Of a stretch of 64,000 nucleotides of DNA, positions 38,190 to 50,060 are shown piece by piece. Position numbers and translations under genes: made by a program. Origin of the DNA: Diphasiastrum complanatum (lineage: Eukaryota; Streptophyta; Lycopodiopsida; Lycopodiales; Lycopodiaceae); contig CM055111.1 of NCBI GenBank assembly GCA_029204225.1, positions 12,111,697 through 12,175,696 on the forward strand, in the 5' to 3' direction. A model generated the notes under the pieces. The model searched no databases. It saw only the letters and a program-made list of their open reading frames with translations, and was not told the DNA's origin. Every line of letters starts with the position of its first letter. Position 1 is the first letter of the stretch.

Positions 38190-39756
38190 TCATATCCTGA
38201 TATCTTCGTTTTTCTGCATTAAGATTTGGATAAACTTCCGATGTTGTTGGTGTATCATTCAATAGTATAGAATCAGTAGGTACTGAATCCACTACTGGTT
38301 CTTTTTGCTTTTGTGCTCTAGTGACCACCATCAAGGGTGCACTTGGTTTATTATGAGCTACCGATCCTTGCTTGACTGTTTTTCAAATTTACAGGTGTTG
38401 TAGCTGGTGGTGGCTTCGATCTTGCTGGATAGTCTTTATAGCAATGCCCATATCCATAGTCATGACAGAATGGTACAAATTTTCTTTTATTTGGGCATTC
38501 TACAACTCTGTGATTTTCTCCACATGCAAAGCATCCAAGTGGTGCTCTGGCCCAATTTCTCGAGGCCTGTTGTTGAGCGGCAGCATAAATGGCATATTGT
38601 TCTGAAGATCCACCTTCCTGATCATTACCATAGCTCCATTGCTCAGCACTTCCGTAAGGTTCTAGTTCCATCAAATTGGCAGGAGGAGCGGAGTGCTTTG
38701 GTGGGGCAGGCAAGGCTAGACGCTCCGGGTATCCAAGAGTAGATTGTCGTAGTCTTGTGCTGGATTGCCTCCATACTGTGGATCTTGATATCCCATCTGG
38801 GCATACCGTTGCTGAATCATCCGAGGGTTGAAGTTGCAAAAGGCAGTCTCATGGTCAGGTGAATTACACAGATGGCAAAAACTGATTTCCATTCATTTTT
38901 TCAATTGAGGACACTCGTTCACTGTGTGATTTCATGTACAAATAGAACACCAGACATTTTTCTTGGTAGGAAAAGTCTTTGCAAACTTCTCAGATTCCTT
39001 GTTTGTTTCTTCGTGGAAATTTTCCAATGCTTTGATCTTCTCATCAAATTGCAACTGCAACTTTTCCATCTGTTTCTGCTGGGTCTTCCCAAGTTTCTCG
39101 AACTCATTGAGCATCATTTCTACAGTAGCATTGGCATTTGTTGATGCAATAGTGGTGGATGTCGTAGTAGTCTGCCTGCTGTATAAGGCAACATACTGAC
39201 ATTCGGCTCATCATCTGAATCTTCATTCTCCTCTCGAATTGCATCGTCCATCGCATTTTGCAAAAGTGCATACTCATTATGGCGTTTCAATTCTCGTCGA
39301 ATCCGTTTAGGTAGACCTGACAAAAACCACATAATCATGGCATTTTCATTAATCAGCTCAGGCTCACATTCAAATCTAAGACGTTTCATCTCGAACCATT
39401 TCCCGCTTTCCCATTTTAATTTTACTTCAAAGTAGGAAAGGGTCTTCCATAAACTTTCACGGTTTGAACCATGTGATAAGGGCTCGTTTAACAATCTCCC
39501 AATCTGTACGCTCACTTTCATCTTGGTTATAGTACCAATCTTGTGTTGTGCCTGTTAAGACCATAGGAAACCACTTAAGTTTATCTTGAGGATAAATCTC
39601 ACCATAGATCTCACATGATTCAGCATAGATCTAAAGAAATTGAACTGGATCTGTTAATCCATTATATTTGGGTAGATCCAATCGGGGTGCTCTTCTAACA
39701 ATAATTGGATTGACCTCCTGTGGAGCACCTCCAGGAGTAGCTCCAGGGGCAGCCAT
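38190..39756 (-). CDS. Ty3 gag region (fossil)
   Basis: A good start is at 39,756 (MAAPGATPGGAPQEVNPI). The gag core lies at 39,521-39,200 (ESLWKTLSYFEVKLKWESGKW, ending SGLPKRIRRELKRH). A Lys/Gln coiled coil follows (39,117-38,930). A Cys/His knuckle-like segment, CFACGENHRVVEC with a second FCHDYGYGHCYKDYP, lies near 38,500. The core matches the gag of the outer element at 10.5-10.8 kb. Broken. Confidence 0.8.
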
Positions 39757-40929
39757 TTAGATCAAATTGATAATGTGATTGGATATAGATTTTTCCAAAA
39801 ACTATCTCAGATTATATCTGCTAGCTCTATTCCACTTTTCAAAAAACTGATTCTATATGATGAGAACTCACCAAAATTTGATCAATCAATACTTCTCAAA
39901 AATGATAATTCTCTCAGAGTCCAATTCAGAATATATCAGATTTGATCCAAATTTTGACAGAGACTTGATCTAGAAAATCAGAAACTAAAAATAGGATTGG
40001 CGAAGGTTATCTAGGCGAAGGTTCAATAGTGCTATTTTGGGATAAAACTCTCTGAATATTTTTCTGGCAATTTCTTGGGAAATAACCTTTGTCGACTTCT
40101 CAGATGGAAGATCTGACACAGATAAAACTATGGTCAACCGGACGAAGGTTTCTGACACAAGAAAATATAGTTTTTGTGATCTAGCGAGGGTAAAAATCAA
40201 GATTTTTTGTGATCTGATCAAGATAAATTTTTGTCGAACTCAAAAATAGTATTTTTATATAAATAGAATGTTCTGGAAACTCGGCGAAGGTTCTGGCGAA
40301 GGATCAAGAGTAATACTGATAATTTTGCAAAAAAGTGACTTTTTGACAAAAATATGACAATATGACAACTGATCCTCTGGAAACCTTTCTATTTTTGGTA
40401 TTATTCTTTGCCGACCTGGCAGTAGATAGATTTGAATCACATCTAAGCACAGTGAATTGGGCGAAGGTTCTTTTTCTGTATTTTTTAGGATTTTGATAAT
40501 CTTTGGTGGTTTTTTTGATGTTTCTGGAAATCTGCTGGGAATTAATCTTCGCCCTTCAAACTGAAGGTTCTGTAAACAAAACTGAAGGTGTCTACAGCTC
40601 GACGAAGATTTCCTGAAAGAGGATAAAAAGTTCTAGGCTCTGATGACGCTTTTACCTCTTTTTGACCAATTTTGACAGATTTGACCGATTTTTGTTATTT
40701 TCTCTGATATCTCAGATCCAAATGGATCTTAAGATTAGTGATATGAATAGCTTTTCCCACTTAATAATCAGATAAAATTTCAAACAAGCAAATCCACTCA
40801 AAATCTAACAAAATCAATCTTAAACTATTCCTACAATGCAGTTTTAACACTATTCATGCCACGACAATATGCCTAATGCAAGCTAACCATCAGCCAAACA
40901 TGCCGCAAACTAAAAAATTGGCGTAGCTC
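39757..40929. repeat. 5' leader with GCGAAGGTT motif array
   Basis: About 1.17 kb of leader between primer site and gag. Between 39,990 and 40,620 roughly ten copies of GGCGAAGGTTC or variants are scattered, twice as close pairs. The same motif occurs in the post-integrase spacer and once in each LTR (41,030 region: CGCGAAGGTTCG). Confidence 0.8.
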
Positions 40930-40930
40930 C

Positions 40931-40949
40931 CTGGCAACGATGCCAAAAT
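40931..40949 (-). other. Primer-binding site of the large Ty3 element
   Basis: On the minus strand TTTTGGCATCGTTGCCAGG directly follows the 5' LTR. It is close to the common plant Ty3 primer site TGGCGCCGTTGCC. Confidence 0.8.
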
Positions 40950-41707
40950 TGTAGTGGGTTTCTTTCCTTGCCTAACCTGAATCCAAGATCTAGTCAATCT
41001 AGCATCAAAGAGACGGAGTTAGTTGTCACGCGAAGGTTCGTTCCCATGAGAGCGATAGTATAGTTCAGATTTCAACATGAATGGAGGATCTAATACTAAC
41101 ATCCATTAACACTAAGCATTAACACTACATCCATTAACCCTACTTCCATTAACCCTAAATCCACAACAATGATAGAAACTTACTCTTCTCTCTCTCCCTT
41201 TCTCTCTCACAAAAAGCATAAGAAATAGCAATCCCAATAATGATCAAATCCAACAATTAGCAAAATCTAAAGAAAGCATGAGAAATGGAGGAAAAGAGAG
41301 GAAGAGCAAGGACATTCATCAATCCATTTCTAAAGAGAACCAATCTGCTTTATTGAAATGAGAAATGAACATGAGGAACAACTCGAGTTGGTCCCTTTTT
41401 ATAGTAGAGAGGAGGATCCTGGCCTCTGAATCCTATTGGTCCAGTCTTGTCTCTCTTTTTATTCAAATTTAAAAAAGTGTGGGAACCATCAAAATTGGAG
41501 GGAAACCCAACTTTTATTCACTAACTTGACATTTAGGCCCTGCGACATTGAAAGTCCCGCAAAAAGGCCTAAAGTCCTTTTATTAACATTCTAATTAATC
41601 AAATAACTATGTGATCATTGGGTTGGACTTACACACGCAGGGTGCCAAATCCCTCTCACTTATTAACTAGGGTTAGGGTTGCCTTGGGATCCACAAACCC
41701 TCCAATA
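40950..41707 (-). repeat. 5' LTR of the large Ty3 element
   Basis: 758 bp, paired with 29,196-29,941. It carries an extra copy of a 13-bp CATTAACACTA-type unit near 41,110 and a CTTTTTATAG TATA-like box near 41,396 (plus-strand sequence). Confidence 0.9.
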
Positions 41708-42290
41708 GCTGATTTACAATTTGCAAATGGCACAAAACTCATTGCCTATATAAAGCTCAAAATCATCAAACGAATTGATAGCTAATTTTTTCTTAGAATC
41801 AATTTGTATTCTGCAAGATAGTGCATTGAGGCTTGCAGTATGGTCACATTATTGTGGAAGAAGTAGCTTTATTCTTCAATTACGACAAATCATTTGAAAG
41901 ATGAGCAACAATTTTTTGCTAGTTACCATTGTTTTCAACATTTTATTAGCATTAAATTTTATATGATTTCTCTGAAATCGACCTTTGATGGTGAATTATT
42001 GACCACGAACAAATGCATTTGCTAAAAATAAGTTAGAGTATAACATTAGTCAAAATTTATAAAAGTATGAATGGCAGTATAGTACTATCAACTTGGATTT
42101 ATGTGCATTTCTTAAACTTTTCCCATCTTCATATTTTGAATAACAAGTATGGCCCTTCATGGCTCTTCATAAAAGCTTTGCACATGGCCCAAACAAATTC
42201 TCCATTGGATAGCTTGATTGAAAAGGGAGGTGTAAAAAAGTGAGTGTGAGCAAGCACAATGTAATAGACATGACTATAATTTGACAAGGT

Positions 42291-42315
42291 ACACACACAC
42301 ACACACACGCACGTG

Positions 42316-42349
<34 letters not shown>
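42291..42349. repeat. (CA)n microsatellite with CG-rich alternating core
   Basis: About 59 bp of CA repeats interrupted by CACGCACGTGCGCGCGCACA. The whole tract alternates purine and pyrimidine. Confidence 0.9.
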
Positions 42350-42426
42350 TTTAATCAATAAAGGACTCAATATTTAATTATATTGGATATAGTAGCATTT
42401 CTTATAGCCTTCACATGTGAAAAAAT

Positions 42427-42457
42427 AAAGAAAGAAAGAAAGAAAGAAAGAAAGAAG
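42427..42457. repeat. (GAAA)n microsatellite
   Basis: About seven AAAG units, purine-only strand. Confidence 0.9.
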
Positions 42458-42716
42458 GATACACAATGTAAAATTTGTATATGATATTATTATTTTGACT
42501 TATATAAGCTTCATAAAAAGGGATTAAATCGTTTGAATCTATTTATTATTGATAAGAGGTTCAAAATCTACACACTTGTTAAAATGGAAAATGGATTTGG
42601 GAGATACAGATATTGCAAAAAGAGGTATACTTTATTATTGTATTTCTTTTGTTGTCTATATTCACATATTTTGTCACATATAATAACTTTCCATCAAAGA
42701 TGTATTGTTTTTTGAT

Positions 42717-43016
42717 GTTTATCTATACAAAGTATCTTGATAAATTGGGTCAACATTTTAGTCTTTAGGTGTTGTACAATTTCCACTTTGATTGTTGTAT
42801 ATGAAAAGTGCTTTTATCACTTAATGTTTATCTTTGCAAAGTATCTTGATAAATTGGGCAAACATTTTAGTCTTTAGGTGTTGTACAATTTCCACTTTGA
42901 TTGTTGTATATGAAAAGTGCTTTTATCATATAATGTTTATCTTTACAAAGTATCTTGATAAATTGGGCCAACATTTTACTCTTTCGGTGTTGTACATGTT
43001 CCATTTTGATTGTTGT
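42717..43016. repeat. 109-bp tandem repeat, about 2.75 copies
   Basis: Units begin GTTTATCT(A/T)T.CAAAGTATC at 42,717, 42,826 and 42,935, exactly 109 bp apart, with a few substitutions between copies. The third copy is shorter. Confidence 0.9.
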
Positions 43017-44059
43017 CTAATATGACATGGACCCATTATTATGGAGCTAAGTGAATATTCTAGAGAGAAACCTTCTAAAGATGCTAAAGAAAACAAATTA
43101 AACTTAATAAAGAGCTATTTGAGCTTCAAGCCATACATGCAACTTTCTTAACTTTCCACGTAGAATACGATGACATTTGTTTTGGGAGTTTGACCTGAAA
43201 AAGAGTAATCTTTTTTGGTGTTTTTTAATGGTCCTAGTTTAAGTCCAAAATCATGGATTTTTTTAATAAATCTCTAAATTTTGTTTTTTAAAAAAGCCAA
43301 AAAATACATATTTTAAATAAAGAACTACAAGTTTTTTGTTGCAAACTTCATAAAACCATCATAATCACAAATGAAATAATAATTCAAGAGAACAAATGAT
43401 TTTTGAAATTCAAAATCCCATTGAAATACAAAATAACTTAAATTATATTTGCACATTCTTTTTTTTTAAAGTACATTTTCTAAGGAATTTTCACAGATAC
43501 CTCTCAATTCAAAACTTGACATATTCTCAACACTCATTTTCAAATGATGAAGTGGAAGACCCATCTTCTTCATCAGAGTCAACTGGCATGTCTTCCTCAG
43601 AATCCGCGTCTAATGCCGACAAAAAACAAAGATGCAATTAATACAATAGGAGTTTGACTACTTATGAACTTCATCAGTTTGTCACCAGAGTCTTGGCTAG
43701 AATTTGGCGAGTGCATTATATTAGTCATCATATTTGTTATCTTTTGTTCTTTTTAAGATAGATATAAAGGATGTCTTTTTCTCATTCTTGTTTACCTTTG
43801 ATTGAGAAGTTTGGCACATGAATAGGAGATCAACCATAGGTTATGCCTTTAATATTGGAAATGGTTATTTCTCATTGGATAATAGAAGATGTCTCTCTCA
43901 ACTACATAAATTGAGTATATCCACCAAATGACAAAAATGTAAAAAAAATTGCACTAGAAATGCGAAAAAAAAATAGCGAAAAAAGTTTGAAATAAAGAAT
44001 AATAATCCACGGTGTGTATTTCAAATAAATGCATCCACTGGGCACATTAACAGGAGTCT

Positions 44060-44061
<2 letters not shown>

Positions 44062-44118
<57 letters not shown>
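44062..44118. repeat. (TA)n microsatellite
   Basis: About 28 TA units. Confidence 0.9.
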
Positions 44119-44121
<3 letters not shown>

Positions 44122-44545
44122 TATATATATAAAAAAAAATTGGAGTCTGGACGGAGAGATGAGATATTCACATTTGATCGATCAATGGAGAGAGAGAATT
44201 AGTAATCATGAGTGTCCAATTTTTTCATCTACTCTCCATAATCTTCACTCTCCTTTCCATCTCTCTAGCACCCATCTCTCTCTCATACTACTCGCATGGC
44301 AGAAATTAGCTGGAGAAGCAGCGCTCATGCATGAATATCAAGCTTAATCCATTAGTTGAGCCATATTCGATCAATCAAATTCAGCCACTGGATTTTGCTT
44401 CTCGCAGGTCCTACCCTAATTACGTAGCCGGAGGAGAACTTTATCACCAAGTAGACTCATTGATCGATCTCTACAATATCATAAGAGTATGTCATATTTT
44501 TGCAAATGGGGTTTCACCATTGCTTCCGATTTTCTCATCAGTCTA

Positions 44546-44677
<132 letters not shown>

Positions 44678-45033
44678 TTGGTTAGGACCAAATAGTTTGG
44701 GGAAGGTAATCACCAAAAGTCTCTTCAATGGAATTCATCTTCCAGAATGCACTCATAAGATTGATGTATAATTTATAGCTCTTTCGTTAGCGCTATGCTA
44801 GAGTAGGGTGGAAGGAAAGGCACTAATTATTTTCTTTTGACATGCATTTAGAAAAAGTCCTCGATCATCTCGCTCTCTCCCATCCTCATCATGCTCCATG
44901 TAGCACTCATGGGTAATTGAGAGTCTAGCACTCTAGCACATGAATGACACTTGGGCCTCTCAAAAAAATGAAAAGAGGATTATGTGTACAAACTCACCTG
45001 ATGGAGATTTTGAACGAGAGAAATGGATGAATC

Positions 45034-45207
<174 letters not shown>

Positions 45208-45312
45208 AAACTTAAACTAGTGTTTTCCTTCAAACTTAAAGACAAGGTGATTGATACATGGGCAGGCGTTTAGACATGATCAATCTTCGTTGAAGCTGCC
45301 AACGATCTACAA

Positions 45313-48213
45313 CTACGTAATGGATACCCGAGTGCATATTCCGCCCATTTGTGAACATATTAAAAAGCAGAATATGTCGTTGTCGCCCCTCCGCGCTTCC
45401 ATCGTGCCAGCCGTGGTTCTGGAGGCAATTGAGTAAAAACTTTCAGCTTTTCTCTGTTGATGACGAGTGGAGAATGATGGTTTTTCAAGTAATCCAAGTC
45501 GTTCTTTCAATATAGGTATTGTGGACTTTTGTAGATGATTGGTCATTGTTAATTCAAAACTAAATGCCAAAACATCTACATCCTGTAGATTCAAATCGTC
45601 GACTCTTGGTTGATTTTTTGGCAATCTCTTTCTCTTGCCCTTTGGATCTACTTGCAACATTTCGAGTTCGTACCTTCCCAAAAAAGCATTCGTTGAAGTG
45701 GTGCGCAACCAATGGACACGTAGTACTTTTGTTTGATTGCTATTTTGAATAAAACCAAGTACTTTGGCAATCCAAAATGGATGTCCTTCATTTTTTTTGA
45801 AGCTAGAAATGCAACAAGGCTTCCAATTTGGATTTCATTCAAATCACCGCGCCATTTCATTTTTGCAGCTTTTACACTTTGCCTATTCTTCCTTGAGCCC
45901 ACATAAATTTCACATTCCTCACCTTGCACAAGCTGCAGGAAATCATTATCTCAAGGAAGACCTGAAGGTTCGACAGTCGTAGTTGATGTTCGTAATTTAT
46001 GAGGCCAATGAAATTCATCAGTTGTTGATGTATGTTTGAGATTGAGAAAACTGATTTTTTGTTCCTTGAAAAAGTCCATCCACCAATGCTGATCAAACTC
46101 ATGAAAAAAATGATAAGCTGCTTGAATACTTGATTCCAAAAAATTTAATGAGGAAAATGGATCAATCTCACAATGTTCTCATTGCGCCTTTTGTTCTTCT
46201 AGCAAGGACTTCAAGGGAGACAACACAACAAGCTTGATTTGAGTCGATGGAATGTTAAGCAAAAATCGAACTCCTTCAAGAGGTAGCCACAAAACTGAAT
46301 TTGAAAATAGTTTGCCCCATAATAATATAATGTTTGATTCGTTACATTTGATTTTAAACTGGTGCTGAAAGCTAATATCATTAATATTAGCTGTGCATCG
46401 CCCTATTTCGTTGGATGTCTTAACATAATCACAAAAATCATATGTGTGTCTGACTAATGACACGTTTGGCTTTGGCACATACGATTCCTCAACAATGCTT
46501 TGAAGCAATGGTAATGAAAATGTTTTCTTGTGTCTCAACCTCTTAGAAAAGCAACTAAACATTTGATCAATTTGATCGTGGGTATGTCCTACCAACAAAA
46601 ATCCTATTTTGCCTTTTTTGAAATTTTTTTTCTCCACTAGCATAGACAAGTAATGCCAGAACAGTTTGATTTTTATTTTCCCTAGCAGTGTTGTCAAGCT
46701 GCAAATAAAGTATTTCTGAAAGATTTTCACCAAATTCGCAAATTATCTTATGTACAATGGTGATCGTCAAATTTGGATCATTTCAAACATTGGGATAATT
46801 AAAAAGGACCTTGGACTCTAAAGTGCCATTAAACACAAGTGCTCCAACAAGATGAATCTGAATAAAATCTGTCTCGTTCAAATTTTTGGGCACTCTGACA
46901 AAATGAGACAACATTGTTTTCTTCTGATCCATGCCATCAATAACAAGTCCAAGATATTTTTGTGGACATTCCAAACATTTCTTTCGATGCTTGGCCAACT
47001 TTTGTCTTTCAACAGTTTGTTGATCTCTGTGTAATTGAAGAGCTTTTGTAGCATCCACTGAAAATACAATGATTCACTTATTTAATAAAATAAAGATCAT
47101 ACCATAATGGTGTTAAAAAAGACTACAGCATAATGGTGTTCAAAAAGACTGCAACATAAATTTTTTCAAAACATAAAAAGTATTAAAATGAATGACAAAT
47201 TTGATTAATATTTACCTTTCTTGTCATTGGCCTTTGCAAGTTGTTTTGCAGTTTTTAAAACTTGCCAAATTTTAAGAAAATATGAGTAACTCAAATAGGG
47301 AACATTTTTTGTTTTTGCAAACTCTTTGTACATCAAAAATATTTTTAATTTTGTAAAATTATCCGGCAAGTGAAAATATAAGGAATTAGGCAATTTTTCT
47401 CCATGCACATTTATGAAATGCTTTAGCCAAGCAGTTGCATTTAAAGCATCTGGAAAAACAGTTCGACCCTGTAAGGATCCCCGTAATGTTGGGTCTTTCT
47501 GAAGCCGTGCATGCATTTGTTGAAGCCATGAGTTTACAATTGCATGAACTGCTTTGTAAGCTTTGCGACAAACCTCCAAAGCATTTAAAAAATACGAAAA
47601 TAAATTTTTGTTAGGCCTCACTGTTGCACACAAATAGTAATTTCTCTCATCCTTACTTCGTAAAAAGAAGTTTGATATTAATTCTTCAATTTCTCTGATA
47701 CTCAGCTTTTGCAAACAACAGGATGAGCAGCAAATAATATTCCGTACCTTTCGAATCTCAGATTTTGTAATCAACTATTTATGACGATTCGTTAAATCAA
47801 GTGAGGATCTCAAGTCTCTCTTGTATTTTTCTTTTTGTTTATTGTTTGATCTATAAATTGAACCTGTGACACTAGTAGGAGTTTGAACTGGTTGAGAAGG
47901 TGTTGGAATTTCATGACTAGGTGGCTCCAACCCCAGGATGTTCTGGACCCTCAGAAGGCTCTAAATTTTCAACGAATATAGCCCTTTTAGATTTAACACG
48001 ACGAACATCACTTTGAGAAGGTCTCCTACGAACATGAGAAAAGCTTGAACGTCGCGGATCAACAGACTTACATGGATCTGTTGATTTACTAGAATCAGTA
48101 ACTGAGTGAATTGAAGCTTTTGACTCATCACTCAATGATTCAACTTGTTTAAAAGAACAATGTTCTAGTTGTGTCGAGCCTGTATCTGAAGAGGAGGACC
48201 ATAGTCCAAGCAT
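45313..48213 (-). pseudogene. DUF7869-type transposase-like protein, decayed, with at least one intron
   Basis: Seen in sense order: a start MLGLWSSSSDTGS (48,213) and a Ser/Arg-rich N-terminal part; a Cys-rich segment CCSSCCLQKLSIREIEELI with helical sequence after it (47,774-47,216); then VIDGMDQKKTMLSHF (near 46,920), LQLDNTARENKNQ (near 46,690), FLLVGHTHDQIDQMFSCF (near 46,600); and a C-terminal part (45,930-45,430) with GRYELEMLQVDPKGKRK and VDVLAFSFELT. These three Asp/His-rich blocks are the hallmark of the DUF7869 family, widespread in plants and other eukaryotes and thought to be of DDE-transposase type (inference). A GT-AG intron of 158 bp (47,058-47,215) joins ...AKANDKK to VDATKAL in frame. 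Several frame interruptions elsewhere indicate a pseudogene, although further unrecognised introns could explain part of this. It diverges from the methyltransferase-like gene. Confidence 0.75.
47058..47215 (-). other. Intron in the DUF7869-like gene
   Basis: Donor AAAG|GTAAAT and acceptor TGTATTTTCAG|TGG on the minus strand. Removal keeps the frame (the split codon becomes GTG). Confidence 0.7.
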
Positions 48214-48440
48214 AACTCACCTCATTTGCGAATTCAGAAGCCCACATGCTGCCAAAGCAATTGCTACAACCGAGTCACGGCTTTCTATAAGATTTTGCAT
48301 ACGTTCTCACTTCCAGATTTCTTGACGGTAAGATTATTGTCATTTTTTAGCTTTGCTCTATGTTTAGCATGGGTAATAAATTCTTGCATTAGAAAATATT
48401 CATATTTTCATTTGTATTCATCTTCTTGCAACATGGGTAA

Positions 48441-48905
48441 CCTATGCTCAGCATAGGTGCCTGCACCAGTCCTCTCCTTTAACCTCTGCTGAGCATAGGT
48501 TATGCTCGGGTCCTTAGTAATATCCTATGCTCAGCATAGGATTCCGGTGTTATTTCTTTATTCTTACCACGGTTCGACCTATGCTGAGCATAGGTTGCAT
48601 CTCTAGTCCTCTTCCAATCTATGCTTAGCATAGATTAGCAAGCAAATAGTGAAGACATCCTATGCTCAGCATAAATTGCTCAAGAGCGCGTGAGTAACGA
48701 CCTATGCTGAGCATAGGATGTCTTCGCAATTTGCTTGCTTATCTATGCTGAGCATAGGTTGGAACAGGACCAGAGATGAAAGCTAGCTCAACATAGGTTG
48801 AAAGGAGGTTAGAATTGAAGAATCTCGCCTCCGTCCTATGCTAAGCATAAGTTGTTCGTAAGGAATCGACCACAACCTATGCTTAGCATAGGTATGGGAG
48901 AGAAG
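48441..48905. repeat. Foldback of mirrored 17-bp palindromes (CCTATGCTNAGCATAGG)
   Basis: Seen: the arms (about 48,470-48,675 and 48,701-48,905) are near reverse complements around a 25-bp centre. Each arm carries five copies of the palindrome. Starts on the left are 48,483, 48,524, 48,578, 48,618 and 48,659; on the right 48,701, 48,742, 48,781, 48,835 and 48,876. Outward spacings are 41, 40, 54, 41 on the left and 41, 39, 54, 41 on the right. An additional perfect copy at 48,441-48,457 lies outside the arms. The variable central base is A, C, G or T. The transcript of either strand could form a long hairpin. It lies between two divergent genes. Confidence 0.9.
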
Positions 48906-49253
48906 ATCCAAGACAATGAACTAGTACAAGTAATTTTGAATGGATTAGGAGATGAGTTCTCTAATCTAGTTCAATATTTTACTATTCAAGACCAACTTCC
49001 ATCAATTGATAAATTGCATAATGTTCTTGTGGCCGAGGAGAGTAGGCTTCTACACCTCAAAACAAGAATGGGGTACTTGTCACTACATAATGGTGATGAG
49101 AAAGCAAACTTCACATCTAAAGGTAAAAAGAAGACTCATCCTTTCAAGAAGTTCAAAGGCAAGGAGGCCGAGGTAAAGGATGGAGGATCTACTCGTATTT
49201 TCTTGTTTTACAACGTTTTATCTCAGAAAAGTGTTCCTTTTGAGATGTTTTAG
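48893..49253 (+). CDS. Copia gag fragment (fossil)
   Basis: The open stretch contains ELVQVILNGLGDEFSNLVQY and IDKLHNVLVAEESRLLH, as in the UBN2-type gag of plant copia elements, then a Lys-rich tail (KGKKKTHPFKKFKGKEAE). Only a gag piece is seen, directly beside the foldback. Its right-hand border is near 49,200. Confidence 0.65.
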
Positions 49254-49757
49254 TAAGAAAATATGTTGAAATTGTAGTTTTTTTTTAAAATTTTTTTTTT
49301 CACAAAAATGGCTTGTTTTATAAAAGTTTTCAGCATTTTCATTAAGATAGCGTTTTAAATTTTCCTAAAAAGTCTTTTTTTTTTTCAATTGTCTTTGATA
49401 ATTTTCAAAATGTTGAAAATTTCTTTTAAAATTTCGGAAAAACCTCAACATATTTCGTTATAAGATAAGAAAAAATTCATGTACTATTTCACCAAAGGGG
49501 TCAACAACACAAAGCTTTCGAAGTTTTTTATTCATCTAGCTGAGAAGCCTGGCAGAGGAGACTTGCAATTCAAAGTTCAAGGAAGATTGTTTGTTGATCA
49601 ACCAAATGAGGATCAAGAAGAAGGTTTTGTGAATATACTTGTAAAGGAGACAGATAAGTCTCGTTCTATTTTCATTCTGAACAAGACTATGATAAAGATC
49701 CGACTTTGTCAGGATGAGGCCATCAAAGCCTATTTTGATAAAGCTCTAGTTATTTTG

Positions 49758-49895
49758 GTGAGTAATTATGAAATATATTTTTAATCATGTTTGTTTCATG
49801 CTTAGCATAGTTGTTATTAGATATAAAATCATTTAAACTTTTAGATTTAAGCTTTTAGTCATTATATTTTAAACTTGATTGTTGTTTTTGTCTAG
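49758..49895 (+). other. Intron 1 of the methyltransferase-like gene
   Basis: Donor TTTTG|GTGAGTAAT and acceptor TTTTTGTCTAG|AGC, phase 0. It contains a palindrome-like CATGCTTAGCATAG at 49,797-49,810. Confidence 0.7.
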
Positions 49896-50060
49896 AGCAT
49901 GAAGCAATGCTTAAAAATGGTTTTAGCTGCTATTGTTGAGGGAAAAGATCTGGTCTATTCATTACAAAGTTCAAAAGGTGTATCTATTGGACCTCGCAAG
50001 CCCGCTTCTACCACTGCTCAGGTCACAAAGCCGGCCTCTGAAAATGTTGAGGATGAAACC

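Larger units (their letters stand above)
29196..41707 (-). mobile_element. Large Ty3 LTR retrotransposon with an extra 3' ORF region
   Basis: The LTRs are 29,196-29,941 (746 bp) and 40,950-41,707 (758 bp). I count about 11 substitutions and two small length differences between them, roughly 98% identity, so this is the youngest element in the window. No clear 5-bp target duplication is seen. In sense order the parts are primer site, long motif-rich leader, gag, protease, Ser/Lys-rich linker, RT/RNase H/integrase, motif-rich spacer, extra ORF region and 3' LTR. The 12.5-kb length is large for the superfamily. Integrase ends without a chromodomain. It is broken, with a handful of interruptions, although pol keeps a 666-codon open stretch. 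Confidence 0.92.

Noticed and set aside
43396-43641. Acidic Ser-rich small protein
   Set aside because: The tail is suggestive, but the start is AT-rich low-complexity sequence and nothing supports expression.
48441-48905. CRISPR array
   Set aside because: Regular spacing of a palindromic word looked CRISPR-like, but the units are mirrored as an inverted repeat, the spacers are themselves reverse-complementary between arms, and the genome is eukaryotic with no cas genes.
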